In this document: in pieces, positions 1 through 7,781 of the stretch
Layout of the letters: each line of letters opens with the position of its first letter
How positions within the stretch are numbered: position 1 is the first letter of the stretch
NCBI GenBank assembly: GCA_964235945.1
Contig: CAXSDV010000036.1
Location: 1-27,812, forward strand
Direction: 5' to 3'
Length of the DNA: 27,812 nucleotides
Source: JASLDZ01 sp964235945
GTDB taxonomy: Bacteria; Pseudomonadota; Alphaproteobacteria; Caulobacterales; Caulobacteraceae
Program-made: the position numbers and the translations under genes
Notes under the pieces: model-generated
What the model was told of the DNA's origin: nothing
The model's database searches: none
The model's input: only the letters and a program-made list of their open reading frames with translations

Positions 1-2
1 CC

Positions 3-1385
3 TCACCCCGGCAGCCGCACCGTCGCGCGCAGGCCGCCCAAGGGGCTGCGTGACAGCACCAGGTCGCCGCCGTGGCCGCGGGCCACGTCGCGGGCGATGG
101 CCAGGCCCAGGCCTACGCCCTGGCGGTTCTGGTTGCGGGCGCCGTCCAGCCGGCCGAACGGGCGCAGCGCCTCGGCGTAGCGCTCGGGGGGGATGCCCGG
201 GCCGTCGTCGTCCACGTCGATCTCCAGCGCGCCCGAGGGGGTGCGCCGCGCCGCCACCGCCACGCGCGCGCCGTGGGCGACGGCGTTCGACACGAGGTTG
301 GACAGGGCCCGCCGCAGCGCCACCGGCCGCACGGAGGCGACCAGGCCCGCGGGCGCCTCGCTGGTCACGTCCGCGCCGCCGCGGGCGGCCCCGTCGCGCA
401 CCTCGTCGAGCAGGCGCGCGAGGTCGACGGGCTCGGCCGCCTCGCCGCCCTGGCCGCGGGCGAAGGCCAGGTACTCGTCGATCATGCGCTCCATCTCGCG
501 CAGGTCGGCGTCCATGCGCTCCACCTGGGGGGAGGGCTCGGCGAGGGCGGTCTCCAGCTTGAGCCGGGTCAGCGGCGTGCGCAGGTCGTGGCTGACGGCG
601 GCGAGGAGGGTGGTGCGCTGCTCGATGTGGCGCTGGATGCGCGCGCGCATGGCCAAAAAGGCGCCGGCCGCCTGGCGCACCTCGCGCGCGCCGTGGGGCT
701 TGAAGTGGGGAGTGTCGATCCCGCGCCCGAAGGCGTCGGCGGCCGCCGCCAGCCGCTCGATGGCGCGCACCTGGTTCCGGATGAAGCCCACGGCCACGGC
801 GGTGAGCAAGAGGGTCGCCCCCGCCAGCCACAGCAGGAAGGTGAAGCCGCGGGTGGAGAAGGCGCGCTCGCGCGGGGCCAGCACCCGCAGCACGCCCCCC
901 GGCAGCGCCACGCGGATGTCGACGTAGGCGGGGTAGCGGGTGGTGTCGATCCAGAACGCCTGCGTCAGCCGGTCGTCCACAGCCTGGCGCAGGGGGGCGT
1001 CGAAGGTCGGCAGCAGGCTGGGCCGGTGCGCGGAGGGCAGGGCGCGGCCGCTCTGGTAGGCCAGGGACAGCGACTGGGCGCGCTCGGCGCGGTCGGCCAG
1101 GCGCCGGAGGGCGGCGGGGCTCGGGTCGGCCTGGGCCAGCTCCACGTCCCACGCCACGTCGCCCGCCAGGCTTTCGGAGAGTTGGCGCGTGACCGTGCGC
1201 TGGTGCGCCTCGAAGAAGGCCCAGCCCACCAGCCCCTGCATGACCACCACCGGCAGGATGATGATCAGCAGCGACCGGCCGTAGAGCGTGCGGGGCAGGG
1301 CGCGCTTGAGCAGGCGGCGCCACACCCGCGGCCAGGCGGCCGGGGGCGCGGCGGTCGGGAGGGCGGTCGGGCGGGGGGCGGCCAC
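3..1385 (-). CDS. EnvZ-type sensor histidine kinase
   Basis: Inner-membrane sensor kinase that should phosphorylate the response regulator encoded just upstream. The 460-residue product has two membrane spans (about 37-58 and 182-203) around a periplasmic loop, a HAMP-like linker, the phospho-acceptor H-box SHDLRTPL with His266, an N-box (LSNLVSNAVAHG, Asn363/Asn367), a G1 box (DDDGPGIPP, about 392-400) and a G2 box (GVGLGLA, about 423-429), so all catalytic elements are present. The GTG start at 1385 lies 5 nt after the regulator's stop codon. No ATG is available before the first membrane span. The signal sensed cannot be read from the sequence. The order MarR, OmpR regulator, kinase resembles PetP/PetR-type loci of alphaproteobacteria. 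The identification as a histidine kinase is firm; the name EnvZ refers only to architecture. Confidence 0.93.
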   Translation of the reverse strand: MAAPRPTALPTAAPPAAWPRVWRRLLKRALPRTLYGRSLLIIILPVVVMQGLVGWAFFEAHQRTVTRQLSESLAGDVAWDVELAQADPSPAALRRLADRAERAQSLSLAYQSGRALPSAHRPSLLPTFDAPLRQAVDDRLTQAFWIDTTRYPAYVDIRVALPGGVLRVLAPRERAFSTRGFTFLLWLAGATLLLTAVAVGFIRNQVRAIERLAAAADAFGRGIDTPHFKPHGAREVRQAAGAFLAMRARIQRHIEQRTTLLAAVSHDLRTPLTRLKLETALAEPSPQVERMDADLREMERMIDEYLAFARGQGGEAAEPVDLARLLDEVRDGAARGGADVTSEAPAGLVASVRPVALRRALSNLVSNAVAHGARVAVAARRTPSGALEIDVDDDGPGIPPERYAEALRPFGRLDGARNQNRQGVGLGLAIARDVARGHGGDLVLSRSPLGGLRATVRLPG

Positions 1386-1390
1386 CCGCC

Positions 1391-2089
1391 TCAGTCCGGG
1401 GCCAGCATGTAGCCCACCCCGCGCACGGTCTGCAGGTGGCGGGGGGCCTTGGGGTCGGCCTCGATCTTGCGGCGCAGGCGGGTCACGGCCACGTCCACCC
1501 CGCGTCCCGCGTCCTCGCCGTCGCGCGCCAGGTCCTGGCGGTCCACGGCGAGGTTGGGGGTGCGCGCCAGGCGCTGGAGCAGGGCGGTCTCGCCTTCCGT
1601 GAGCCGCACGGGCGCGCCCTCCCGGCTCAGCTCGCCCCGGGCGAGGTCGAAGCTGCACGCGCCCAGGCGCAGGGGCGCGTCGGCGGGAACGGGGGGCGGC
1701 GCGGCGGCGCGGCGCAGGATGGCCTCGATGCGCAGCACGAGCTCGCGCGGCTCGAAGGGCTTGGGCAGGTAGTCGTCCACCCCGAGCGACAGGCCCTGGA
1801 TGCGGTCCTCCGGCTCGCCGCGGGCGGTGAGCATGAGCACGGGCGTAGGCTGGCGGCGGCGGACCCAACCCGCCAGGCTGAAGCCGTCCTCGCCCGGCAT
1901 CATCACGTCCAGGATCAGCAGGTCGAAGTGGAGCACCTCCAGCAGGCGCCGGGCCGCGGGCGCGTCCGCCGCCCCCGTCACCCGGAACCCGTGGCGTTGC
2001 AGGAAGGTCTTGAGCAGGTCGCGGATGCGGTCGTCGTCGTCCACCACCAGCAGGTGGCGGCCGGGCGGGGTGGGGGCCTCCGCGGTCAC
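1391..2089 (-). CDS. petR: OmpR/PhoB-family response regulator (PetR-like)
   Basis: DNA-binding response regulator of 232 residues. The receiver domain (about 12-125) has the acidic cluster VVDDDD near residue 17, phospho-acceptor Asp61 in LILDVMMPGEDG, the switch residue Thr88 and Lys110 in the KPF motif. A C-terminal winged helix (about 138-230) ends in the characteristic TVRGVGYML. The GTG start at 2089 overlaps the stop of the upstream MarR gene by 4 nt (GTGA), a sign of translational coupling, and the kinase starts 5 nt after its stop. The receiver sequence and the MarR partner resemble PetR of Rhodobacter. The symbol is an inference from that resemblance; membership of the OmpR family is certain. 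Confidence 0.93.
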   Translation of the reverse strand: MTAEAPTPPGRHLLVVDDDDRIRDLLKTFLQRHGFRVTGAADAPAARRLLEVLHFDLLILDVMMPGEDGFSLAGWVRRRQPTPVLMLTARGEPEDRIQGLSLGVDDYLPKPFEPRELVLRIEAILRRAAAPPPVPADAPLRLGACSFDLARGELSREGAPVRLTEGETALLQRLARTPNLAVDRQDLARDGEDAGRGVDVAVTRLRRKIEADPKAPRHLQTVRGVGYMLAPD

Positions 2090-2562
2090 GGCGCGCGCCG
2101 CGCCCCCGCCAGCGCCGCCCACACCCGGCGCGCGCCCGCCGCGTGCTCCACCCCCGCCCCCCGGTAGGCGCGGGCCAGGGCGCCGCGCAGGCGCTCGGCG
2201 ACGCGCGCCTCGAAGCGGCGGCCCGCGTCCGTGAGGCGCGCGGGGCGGCGGCGCGCATCCTCGCCCAGCGCCTTGTCGACCAGGCCCGCCGCCTCCAGCT
2301 CGCCCAGGGTGCGGCTGGCCCCCTGCTTGGACAGGCCGGTCAGCGCCGCCAGCTCGCCGACGCCCAGGCCCGGCCGGCGGCGCAGCAGGAAGGCCAGGCG
2401 CCAGTGGCCGCGGCCCAGGCGCGGCCCTTCCGGCGCCCCCTCCAGCGCGGCGTCCGCCGCGCTCCACACGGAAGCTTCGGCCAGGAGCAGATGCTCGAGC
2501 GCGGCGTCCAGCTCCGGTTCGCTGAGCACGAGGCGGGCGTCGGCCCCCGCCGGCGCGCTCAC
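2086..2562 (-). CDS. petP: MarR-family transcriptional regulator (PetP-like)
   Basis: A 158-residue winged-helix regulator. The core reads LGVGELAALTGLSKQGASRT (about 66-85), a typical MarR recognition helix region, followed by the wing with EDARRRPARLTDAGR. Flanking N- and C-terminal helices would form the dimer interface. The GTG start at 2562 is chosen because MarR homology begins directly after it and because it leaves room for the ilvE promoter on the other strand; an open frame continues upstream but looks like non-coding sequence. First gene of the three-gene minus-strand operon, and divergent from ilvE across about 106 nt. Neighbourhood and order match PetP-PetR pairs. Ligand and targets are unknown; it could control its own operon or ilvE. 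Confidence 0.85.
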   Translation of the reverse strand: MSAPAGADARLVLSEPELDAALEHLLLAEASVWSAADAALEGAPEGPRLGRGHWRLAFLLRRRPGLGVGELAALTGLSKQGASRTLGELEAAGLVDKALGEDARRRPARLTDAGRRFEARVAERLRGALARAYRGAGVEHAAGARRVWAALAGARRAP

Positions 2563-2602
2563 CGGGCGCCCCCGGGGGCGGACGCGGGAGCCTCGCCGGG
2601 CG

Positions 2603-2631
2603 TTGACGCCCGCGGCGGGGAGAGGTCTAAC
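2603..2631 (+). promoter_or_regulatory. Predicted promoter of ilvE
   Basis: TTGACG (2603-2608), a 17-nt spacer, then TCTAAC (2626-2631). The -35 box matches the Caulobacter housekeeping form, and the -10 matches four of six consensus bases. The predicted transcript would start near 2638, about 31 nt before the ilvE ATG. A GCAGG ribosome-binding site lies just before that ATG. Confidence 0.5.
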
Positions 2632-2668
2632 TTCCCCCGTCTCGGCATGGCGCGGGCAGGATTTCGCA

Positions 2669-3544
2669 ATGGCTCTGGTTCCCTTCGACGATCGTGACGG
2701 CTTCATCTGGTTCGACGGCGAATTCGTACCCTGGCGCGAGGCGAAGGTGCACGTTCTCACCCACGGTCTACACTACGGCTCGTGCGTGTTCGAAGGCCAG
2801 CGCGTGTATGGCGGCCGCGTGTTCAAGCTGGAGGCGCACACCGAGCGGCTGTTCCGCTCGGCCGAGCTGTTGGACATGACCATCCCCTACGGCCGCGAGG
2901 AGGTGAACGCGGCCTGCCGCGCCGCGGCGGAGAAGAGCGGCCTGTCCGACGCCTACATGCGGCCCTTCGTCTGGCGCGGGTCCGAGCAGATGAGCGTGGC
3001 CGGCCAGCTCGCGCGCATCCACCTGGCGATCGCGGTGTGGGCCTGGCCCAGCTATTTCGACGCGGAGCAGAAGAAGCGCGGCATCCGCATGACCCACGCG
3101 ACCTGGCGGCGGCCCGCGCCGGACACCGCGCCCTACCAGGCCAAGGCGGCGGGATTGTACATGATCGCCACCCTGTCCAAGCACGCGGCGGAGGCGGCGG
3201 GCTATGCGGACGCGCTCATGCTCGACTATCGCGGGCTGGTGGCGGAGGCGACGGGGGCCAACGTGTTCTTCGTGAAGGACGGCGTCATCCACACCCCCGT
3301 TCCGGACTGCTTCCTGAACGGGCTGACGCGCCAGACGGTGATCGACCTCGCGCGGGATCGGCAGGTGCAGGTGATCGAGCGCCACATCCGCCCGGAGGAG
3401 CTGTCGGACTTCACCGAATGCTTCCTCACCGGCTCCGCCGCCGAGGTCACCCCCGTGTCGGAGATCGGCGAGCACCGCTACACCCCCGGCCCGCTCAGCC
3501 TGGGCCTGATGGACGCCTATTCCGAGCTCGTGCGCGCGGGCTGA
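2669..3544 (+). CDS. ilvE: Branched-chain amino acid aminotransferase
   Basis: Fold-type IV PLP enzyme of 291 residues that catalyses the last step of leucine, isoleucine and valine synthesis by reversible transamination with glutamate/2-oxoglutarate. Visible family landmarks are the N-terminal substrate-binding segment HGLHYGSCVFEG (32-43), Arg98 in MRPFVWRG, the Schiff-base lysine Lys159 in APYQAKAAG, Glu193 in EATGANVFFV, and the C-terminal phosphate-binding TGSAAEVTPV (254-263). Length is normal for the family. The ATG at 2669 follows a GGGCAGG ribosome-binding site and gives the usual short N terminus. The gene is divergent from the MarR operon, and its last 28 nt overlap the 3' end of the convergent pgsA-like gene. 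A D-amino acid aminotransferase is the main alternative, but the sequence is closer to IlvE. Confidence 0.93.
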   Translation: MALVPFDDRDGFIWFDGEFVPWREAKVHVLTHGLHYGSCVFEGQRVYGGRVFKLEAHTERLFRSAELLDMTIPYGREEVNAACRAAAEKSGLSDAYMRPFVWRGSEQMSVAGQLARIHLAIAVWAWPSYFDAEQKKRGIRMTHATWRRPAPDTAPYQAKAAGLYMIATLSKHAAEAAGYADALMLDYRGLVAEATGANVFFVKDGVIHTPVPDCFLNGLTRQTVIDLARDRQVQVIERHIRPEELSDFTECFLTGSAAEVTPVSEIGEHRYTPGPLSLGLMDAYSELVRAG

Positions 3545-4182
3545 GCGGCGCCGCCGGCCGCCCCCGCCAGACCGCGGCGGGCGGCTGCGGCGTACTGGGC
3601 GCCCGTCAGCACCGTGACGAAGGCGGCCAGCCAGAGCAGGGCGTCGGCGGCGGCGAACAGGTGGGCGGAGGCGTTCGGCGCGCGGCCGGAGGCGGCCTCC
3701 GCGATGCGCAGACCCGCCGCGCCCATCTCCCCGCACAGCGCCACGAGCTGGGCGGTGGTCTTCCACTTGGCCAGCTTGGTGACGGGAAAGCTCAAGCCCC
3801 GCGCCGCGCCCCCCTCGCGCAGGCCGGAAACGAACACCTCGCGCAGCAGGATCAGCCCGCCCGCGACCAGGAGCGTCAGGTGCGGGGCCACCACCGCCAG
3901 CCCCAGCACCGCGGCCGTCACCGCCAGCTTGTCGGCGATGGGGTCGAGCATGGCGCCCCAGGGCGAGCCCGCGTTCCAGCGCCGGGCCAGCCAGCCGTCG
4001 AGGAAGTCGGTCAGCGACCCCACGACGAAGGCGGCCAGGGCGGCGAACACGATGCCCGACACCACGCGCAGGTCGCCGATCAGCTCCGCGCCGAAAGCCG
4101 CCGTCAGCAGGGCCGCGAGCACCAGCAGCGCCAGGGCGATGCGCAGGTGGGTGAGGAGGTTGGGCACGTCCTGGCGCGTCAC
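3517..4182 (-). CDS. pgsA: CDP-alcohol phosphatidyltransferase, PgsA-like
   Basis: Integral membrane enzyme of 221 residues, most likely CDP-diacylglycerol-glycerol-3-phosphate 3-phosphatidyltransferase, which makes phosphatidylglycerol phosphate. The complete CDP-alcohol transferase signature is present: Asp62-Gly63, Ala66-Arg67, Gly76, Asp80 and Asp84 in LDGWLARRWN through LDPIAD. The N terminus PNLLTHLRI is typical of PgsA. At least five hydrophobic spans can be seen. The GTG start at 4182 is preceded by GGAG about 6 nt away. The C-terminal tail (about 205-221) is Ala/Gly-rich and is encoded by the segment overlapping ilvE. The gene is divergent from eda. Cardiolipin or phosphatidylserine synthase activity cannot be excluded from sequence alone. 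Confidence 0.88.
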   Translation of the reverse strand: MTRQDVPNLLTHLRIALALLVLAALLTAAFGAELIGDLRVVSGIVFAALAAFVVGSLTDFLDGWLARRWNAGSPWGAMLDPIADKLAVTAAVLGLAVVAPHLTLLVAGGLILLREVFVSGLREGGAARGLSFPVTKLAKWKTTAQLVALCGEMGAAGLRIAEAASGRAPNASAHLFAAADALLWLAAFVTVLTGAQYAAAARRGLAGAAGGAAQPARTSSE

Positions 4183-4247
4183 GGGGTTCTCCGGGCGGGG
4201 AGCCCCTTCCTAGACCCGCCGGCGGGTCGCGGCCACGGCCGTGCGTT

Positions 4248-4276
4248 TTGACGAGCGCGCCGCACCTTCCTAGAAG
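4248..4276 (+). promoter_or_regulatory. Predicted promoter of eda
   Basis: TTGACG (4248-4253), 17-nt spacer, TAGAAG (4271-4276). A transcript starting near 4283 would have a leader of about 24 nt before the ATG at 4307. The string CCTTCCTAGA occurs twice in this divergent intergenic region (starting at about 4204 and at 4265), the second copy overlapping the -10 box. Confidence 0.45.
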
Positions 4277-4306
4277 CCGCACGTCCCTCACGACCACAGG
4301 CGCCCC

Positions 4307-4954
4307 ATGACCTCCGCTCCCGACCCGACCGCCCTGGTGGAGCCGGTGGTCGCCCGCTCCCGGCTGATCGCGGTGGTGACGGTGGACGACTGGCGCGCCG
4401 GCCCGCCCTTGGCGCGCGCCCTGGCCAAGGGCGGGGTGGCCTCCGTCGAGATCACCCTGCGCACGCCGGCGGGGCTGGAGGCGATCCGAGCCGCCGCCGC
4501 CGAGGCGCCGGAGGCCCTGGTGGGGGCCGGCACCTGCCTGCGCCCCCAGGACCTGGAGGCGGCGCGCGCGGCGGGGGCGGCCTTCGCCGTCTCGCCCGGC
4601 GCGCTTCCCCACATGCTGGACGTGGCCGCCGACATGGCGCTGCCCTACCTGGCGGGGGTGGCCACCTGCTCGGAGATCATGACCGGGATGGAGCGGGGCT
4701 ACCGCCTGTTCAAGTTCTTCCCCGCCGTGCCCGCGGGCGGGCTGGCCTACCTCAAGGCGCTGGCCGGGCCCTTCCCGCAGGTGCGCTTCTGCCCCACGGG
4801 CGGGATCACCCCGCAGTCCGCGCCCGACTTCCTGGCCTTGCCGACGGTGCCGTGCCTGGGCGGCTCGTGGATGACCCCGGACGACGCGATCCGCGCCGGC
4901 GACTGGGACCGCATCGAAGCGCTCGCGCGCACGGCGGTCCAGGCGCTGGGCTAG
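4307..4954 (+). CDS. eda: 2-keto-3-deoxy-6-phosphogluconate aldolase
   Basis: Class I aldolase of 215 residues that splits KDPG into pyruvate and glyceraldehyde-3-phosphate in the Entner-Doudoroff pathway; many homologues also cleave 4-hydroxy-2-oxoglutarate. The sequence shows the family landmarks: catalytic Glu48 in VEITLRTP, GAGTCL (73-78), the Schiff-base lysine Lys136 in FKFFPA, and the phosphate-binding PTGGITPQS (163-171). Length and start agree with the family. It stands alone here: edd, zwf and pgl are not in the window. It is divergent from pgsA and convergent with the beta-glucosidase gene 72 nt away. Confidence 0.93.
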   Translation: MTSAPDPTALVEPVVARSRLIAVVTVDDWRAGPPLARALAKGGVASVEITLRTPAGLEAIRAAAAEAPEALVGAGTCLRPQDLEAARAAGAAFAVSPGALPHMLDVAADMALPYLAGVATCSEIMTGMERGYRLFKFFPAVPAGGLAYLKALAGPFPQVRFCPTGGITPQSAPDFLALPTVPCLGGSWMTPDDAIRAGDWDRIEALARTAVQALG

Positions 4955-4964
4955 ACCTGCGGCC

Positions 4965-4985
4965 GGGCGCCTCGGGAGGCCGCCC
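4965..4985 (+). terminator. Possible eda terminator hairpin
   Basis: GGGCGCCTC and GAGGCCGCCC pair as a nine-base-pair stem with one bulged base and a two-base loop, 10 nt after the eda stop. There is no T-run, so Rho-independent function is uncertain. It lies between two convergent genes. Confidence 0.3.
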
Positions 4986-5026
4986 GACGTGGGCGACGGG
5001 CCTAGGCGGCCCGCCGCCCTGCGTCG

Positions 5027-6475
5027 TCACACCAGGGCGTTGCGGGCGATCAGCGTCTTGTACCAGCCGGCGCTGAGCTTGGGAGTGCGCTTCTGGGTGG
5101 CGTAGTCGACGTGATGGACGCCGAAGGGGTTGGTGTAGCCGTCCGCCCACTCGAAGTTGTCCATCAGGCTCCACAGGAAGTAGCCCTTGACCGGCAGGCC
5201 TTCATCCGTCGCGCGCTGCAACTGGCCGATGTAGTTGCGCAGGTACATGATGCGGTCCGCGTCGTCGACATGGCCGCCCGGCAGCACCACGTCGTCGGCC
5301 GAGCAGCCGTTCTCGGTGACGTACATGGCCTTCGGCTTCCAAATGTCGGCGGTGTTGCGCGCCGCCCAGTAGATCGCCTCGGGCCTTACGTACAGCCAGG
5401 GCGAGATCATGCGCGGAGAGTGCGAAAGTTCCGGCAGGACCAGGTAGCCGTTCGGCGCCGACGCGTCCGCCTTCACGTAGCTTCCCGAATAGCAGTTGAT
5501 CCCGACGAAATCCAAAGGCGAGGCGATGATCTTCATGTCGCCGTCGCGCACCTTGGGAGCGGCGGCCCCCTGGCTGCGCAGGTAATGGTCGGTGTAGCGG
5601 CCCTCCAGGATCGCGGTGAGGAACATGGCGTTCTCCTCGCGGGTGGCGGTCTGGGCGGCGCGGATGTGCTCGGGCGTCTCGACGACCGGGATGTAGGTGT
5701 TGGTGTTGTCCGCCAGGCCCACCTGCGTTCCGGCGCGGGCGTGGGCGCGGATGGCCTGCACCCCCAGACCGTGGGCCAGCACGCCGTGGTGGCGCACCTG
5801 GTTCACCTCGGCGGGCCCCAGCTTCAGGCCGGGGGCGTGGCGGCCCTCCTGGTGGCCGATGTCGGTGAAGCAGCGCAGTTCGTTGACCGTGAAGAAGTTG
5901 TTCACCCGGTCCGACAGCTTGCCCGCCATGAAGCCCGCATAGTCGCCGAAGGCGTAGGCCGTGTCGCGGTTGCGCCACTCGCCGGGCAGCGCCGACGGCA
6001 GGTCCCAGTGGAACAGGGTGACGTAGGGCGTGATCCCCTGGGCGAGCAGGTTGTCGACCACGCGGTTGTAGTAGTCGATCCCCTTGGCGTTGGGCTGCCC
6101 GCGACCTTCTGGGAAAATGCGCGACCAGGCAAGCGACATGCGGTAGGTCGACACGCCCATGTTCTTCAGGAGCTGCGCATCATCTTTGTAGAGGTGATAG
6201 CTGTCGCAAGCGACATCGCCGTTGGCGTTGTTCGCTATCTTGCCGGGCGTGTGCGAGAAGTCGTCCCAGATGGTGCGACCGCGCCCGTCTTCCTTCACCG
6301 CGCCCTCGATCTGGTAGGAGGCGGTGGCGCAGCCCCACTTGAAGCCCGCGGGGAAGCGGCGTCCGGCGGCCTGTGCGGCCGGCGTGGACTGCGCCTGCGC
6401 GCCGCCCGCAGCGCCCAGCGCCGCCAAGCCTCCGCCCAGGGTCAGCCCCGACTTGAGTAGGTCCCGTCTGTCCAT
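5027..6475 (-). CDS. Exported GH1 beta-glucosidase
   Basis: Glycoside hydrolase family 1 enzyme of 482 residues that should release glucose from beta-glucosides outside the cytoplasm. It starts with a Tat-type signal (MDRRDLLKSG, hydrophobic stretch, GAQAQ, about 1-29). Family landmarks: FKWGCATASYQIEG (45-58), SRIFPEG (118-124), HWDLP (156-160), acid/base Glu199 and nucleophile Glu388 in YVTENG, and WSLMDNFEW near the C terminus. The acid/base motif reads TVNEL instead of the usual T(F/L)NEP. The ATG at 6475 is chosen over upstream codons because it begins the signal peptide and has GGGAG in front. Its probable operon partner is the aldo/keto reductase 138 nt upstream. Natural substrate is not known. 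Confidence 0.92.
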   Translation of the reverse strand: MDRRDLLKSGLTLGGGLAALGAAGGAQAQSTPAAQAAGRRFPAGFKWGCATASYQIEGAVKEDGRGRTIWDDFSHTPGKIANNANGDVACDSYHLYKDDAQLLKNMGVSTYRMSLAWSRIFPEGRGQPNAKGIDYYNRVVDNLLAQGITPYVTLFHWDLPSALPGEWRNRDTAYAFGDYAGFMAGKLSDRVNNFFTVNELRCFTDIGHQEGRHAPGLKLGPAEVNQVRHHGVLAHGLGVQAIRAHARAGTQVGLADNTNTYIPVVETPEHIRAAQTATREENAMFLTAILEGRYTDHYLRSQGAAAPKVRDGDMKIIASPLDFVGINCYSGSYVKADASAPNGYLVLPELSHSPRMISPWLYVRPEAIYWAARNTADIWKPKAMYVTENGCSADDVVLPGGHVDDADRIMYLRNYIGQLQRATDEGLPVKGYFLWSLMDNFEWADGYTNPFGVHHVDYATQKRTPKLSAGWYKTLIARNALV

Positions 6476-6492
6476 GCGTCGCTCCCGTCCCG

Positions 6493-6509
6493 CGCCGAAC
6501 GTTTCGGCG
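6493..6509. promoter_or_regulatory. Inverted repeat upstream of the beta-glucosidase gene
   Basis: CGCCGAA, a three-base spacer (CGT), then TTCGGCG: perfect seven-base arms centred about 26 nt before the glucosidase ATG and just upstream of its ribosome-binding site. It could be an operator or an mRNA hairpin affecting initiation; the sequence alone does not decide. Confidence 0.35.
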
Positions 6510-6613
6510 TCTGTCTTGATGGGCTTCGCGGCCGGCCGGGCCGGACCCGCGAAGCGGAGCCACAATGCATGTTCGCCGCCGTCCGCTCCAGGGCGGATCG
6601 GGGAGGGGAGGCG

Positions 6614-7642
6614 CTAGACCGGCGGCGGGTTGCGCTCGGCGAAGCCCGCCTGGTGCCAGTAGGGGTAGGCCGGCGGACGCGCGCTCGCCGCATCCAACCG
6701 TCGCACCTGGTCGGAGGACAGCGTCCAGCCCACCGCGCCGAGGTTCTGGCGCAGCTGCTCCTCGTTGCGCGCGCCGATGATCACGGAACTGACCGTGGGG
6801 CGCGTCAGCAGCCAGGCCAGCGCCACCTGGGGCACGGTCTTCTCCGTCTCGGCGGCCACCGCGTCCAGGGCGTCCACCACGCGATAGACGTACTCGTCGT
6901 CCAGGGGCGGGCCCTGCTCGGCGGTCTTGTGCAGGCGGCTGGTCTGCGGCAACGGCTGGCCGCGGCGGATCTTGCCGGTGAGCCGGCCCCAGCCGAGCGG
7001 GCTCCACACCACCGCGCCCACCCCCTGGTCGAGGCCCAGCGGCATGAGCTCGTGCTCGTAGTCGCGGCCCACCAGCGAATAGTAGGTCTGGTTGGCGACA
7101 TGGCGCGGCCAGCCGTAGCGGTCGGCGGCGGCCAGCGACTTCATCAGGTGCCAGCCCGAGAAGTTGGACACCCCCGTGTACCGGATCTTGCCCGCGCGCA
7201 CGAGCCCGTCGAGGGTGGACAGCACTTCCTCCACCGGGGTCAGCGCGTCGAAGCCGTGCAACTGGAAGAGGTCGATATAGTCGGTGCGCAGGCGGCGCAG
7301 CGCCTTGTCCACCGCGTCGAGCAGGTGGTGGCGCGAGGAGCCCACCGCGTTGGGGCCCTCGCCCGCGCGGAAGGTCGCCTTGGTGGAGATGATGACGCCG
7401 TCGCGGGGGCGGCCCTGCAGCGCTTCGCCCAGGATCTCCTCCGCGGCGCCGCCCGAGTAGATGTCGGCGCTGTCGAACATGGTGACGCCCGCGTCCATGC
7501 AGACGTCCACCAGCCGGCGCGCCTCGTCCACGTCCGTCGATCCCCAGGCCCCGAAGAAGTCTCCGCGGCCCCCGAAGGTGCCGGTGCCGAAGCTCAATGC
7601 GGGCGTGAACAGGCCCGAGGCGCCCAGTCTACGATGTTCCAT
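6614..7642 (-). CDS. Aldo/keto reductase
   Basis: NADPH-dependent oxidoreductase with a TIM-barrel fold, 342 residues, predicted cytoplasmic. The catalytic tetrad is visible as Asp57 and Tyr62 (MFDSADIYSGG), Lys88 (STKATF) and His129 (LFQLHGFD). Cofactor-binding segments VSNFSGWH, the SPLGWGRLTGK loop and the C-terminal SVIIGARNEEQLRQNL are typical of the large group that includes YajO and plant-like AKR proteins. The ATG at 7642 begins the standard MEHRRLGASGL; longer reading upstream is non-homologous. It lies on the same strand as the GH1 gene and may be co-transcribed with it, which would fit glycoside or sugar metabolism, but the substrate cannot be inferred. Confidence 0.9.
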   Translation of the reverse strand: MEHRRLGASGLFTPALSFGTGTFGGRGDFFGAWGSTDVDEARRLVDVCMDAGVTMFDSADIYSGGAAEEILGEALQGRPRDGVIISTKATFRAGEGPNAVGSSRHHLLDAVDKALRRLRTDYIDLFQLHGFDALTPVEEVLSTLDGLVRAGKIRYTGVSNFSGWHLMKSLAAADRYGWPRHVANQTYYSLVGRDYEHELMPLGLDQGVGAVVWSPLGWGRLTGKIRRGQPLPQTSRLHKTAEQGPPLDDEYVYRVVDALDAVAAETEKTVPQVALAWLLTRPTVSSVIIGARNEEQLRQNLGAVGWTLSSDQVRRLDAASARPPAYPYWHQAGFAERNPPPV

Positions 7643-7781
7643 GCGCCCGCAACCGCCCCGGGCGGCGCGTCGTTCCGCGCCGCCCGGTCGCCGCGCCGCC
7701 GGCGCTTCGGCAGCGTGTCGCAGGGCGCGGAGGCCGGCCAAGCTGTAGGCGTAGCGCGCCGTACAACCGGATGCCCCGAGC

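Noticed and set aside
2231..2668. Reading ilvE from an upstream start around 2231
   Set aside because: The extra residues would run antisense through the MarR gene and the promoter. The ATG at 2669 gives the normal family length and has a ribosome-binding site.
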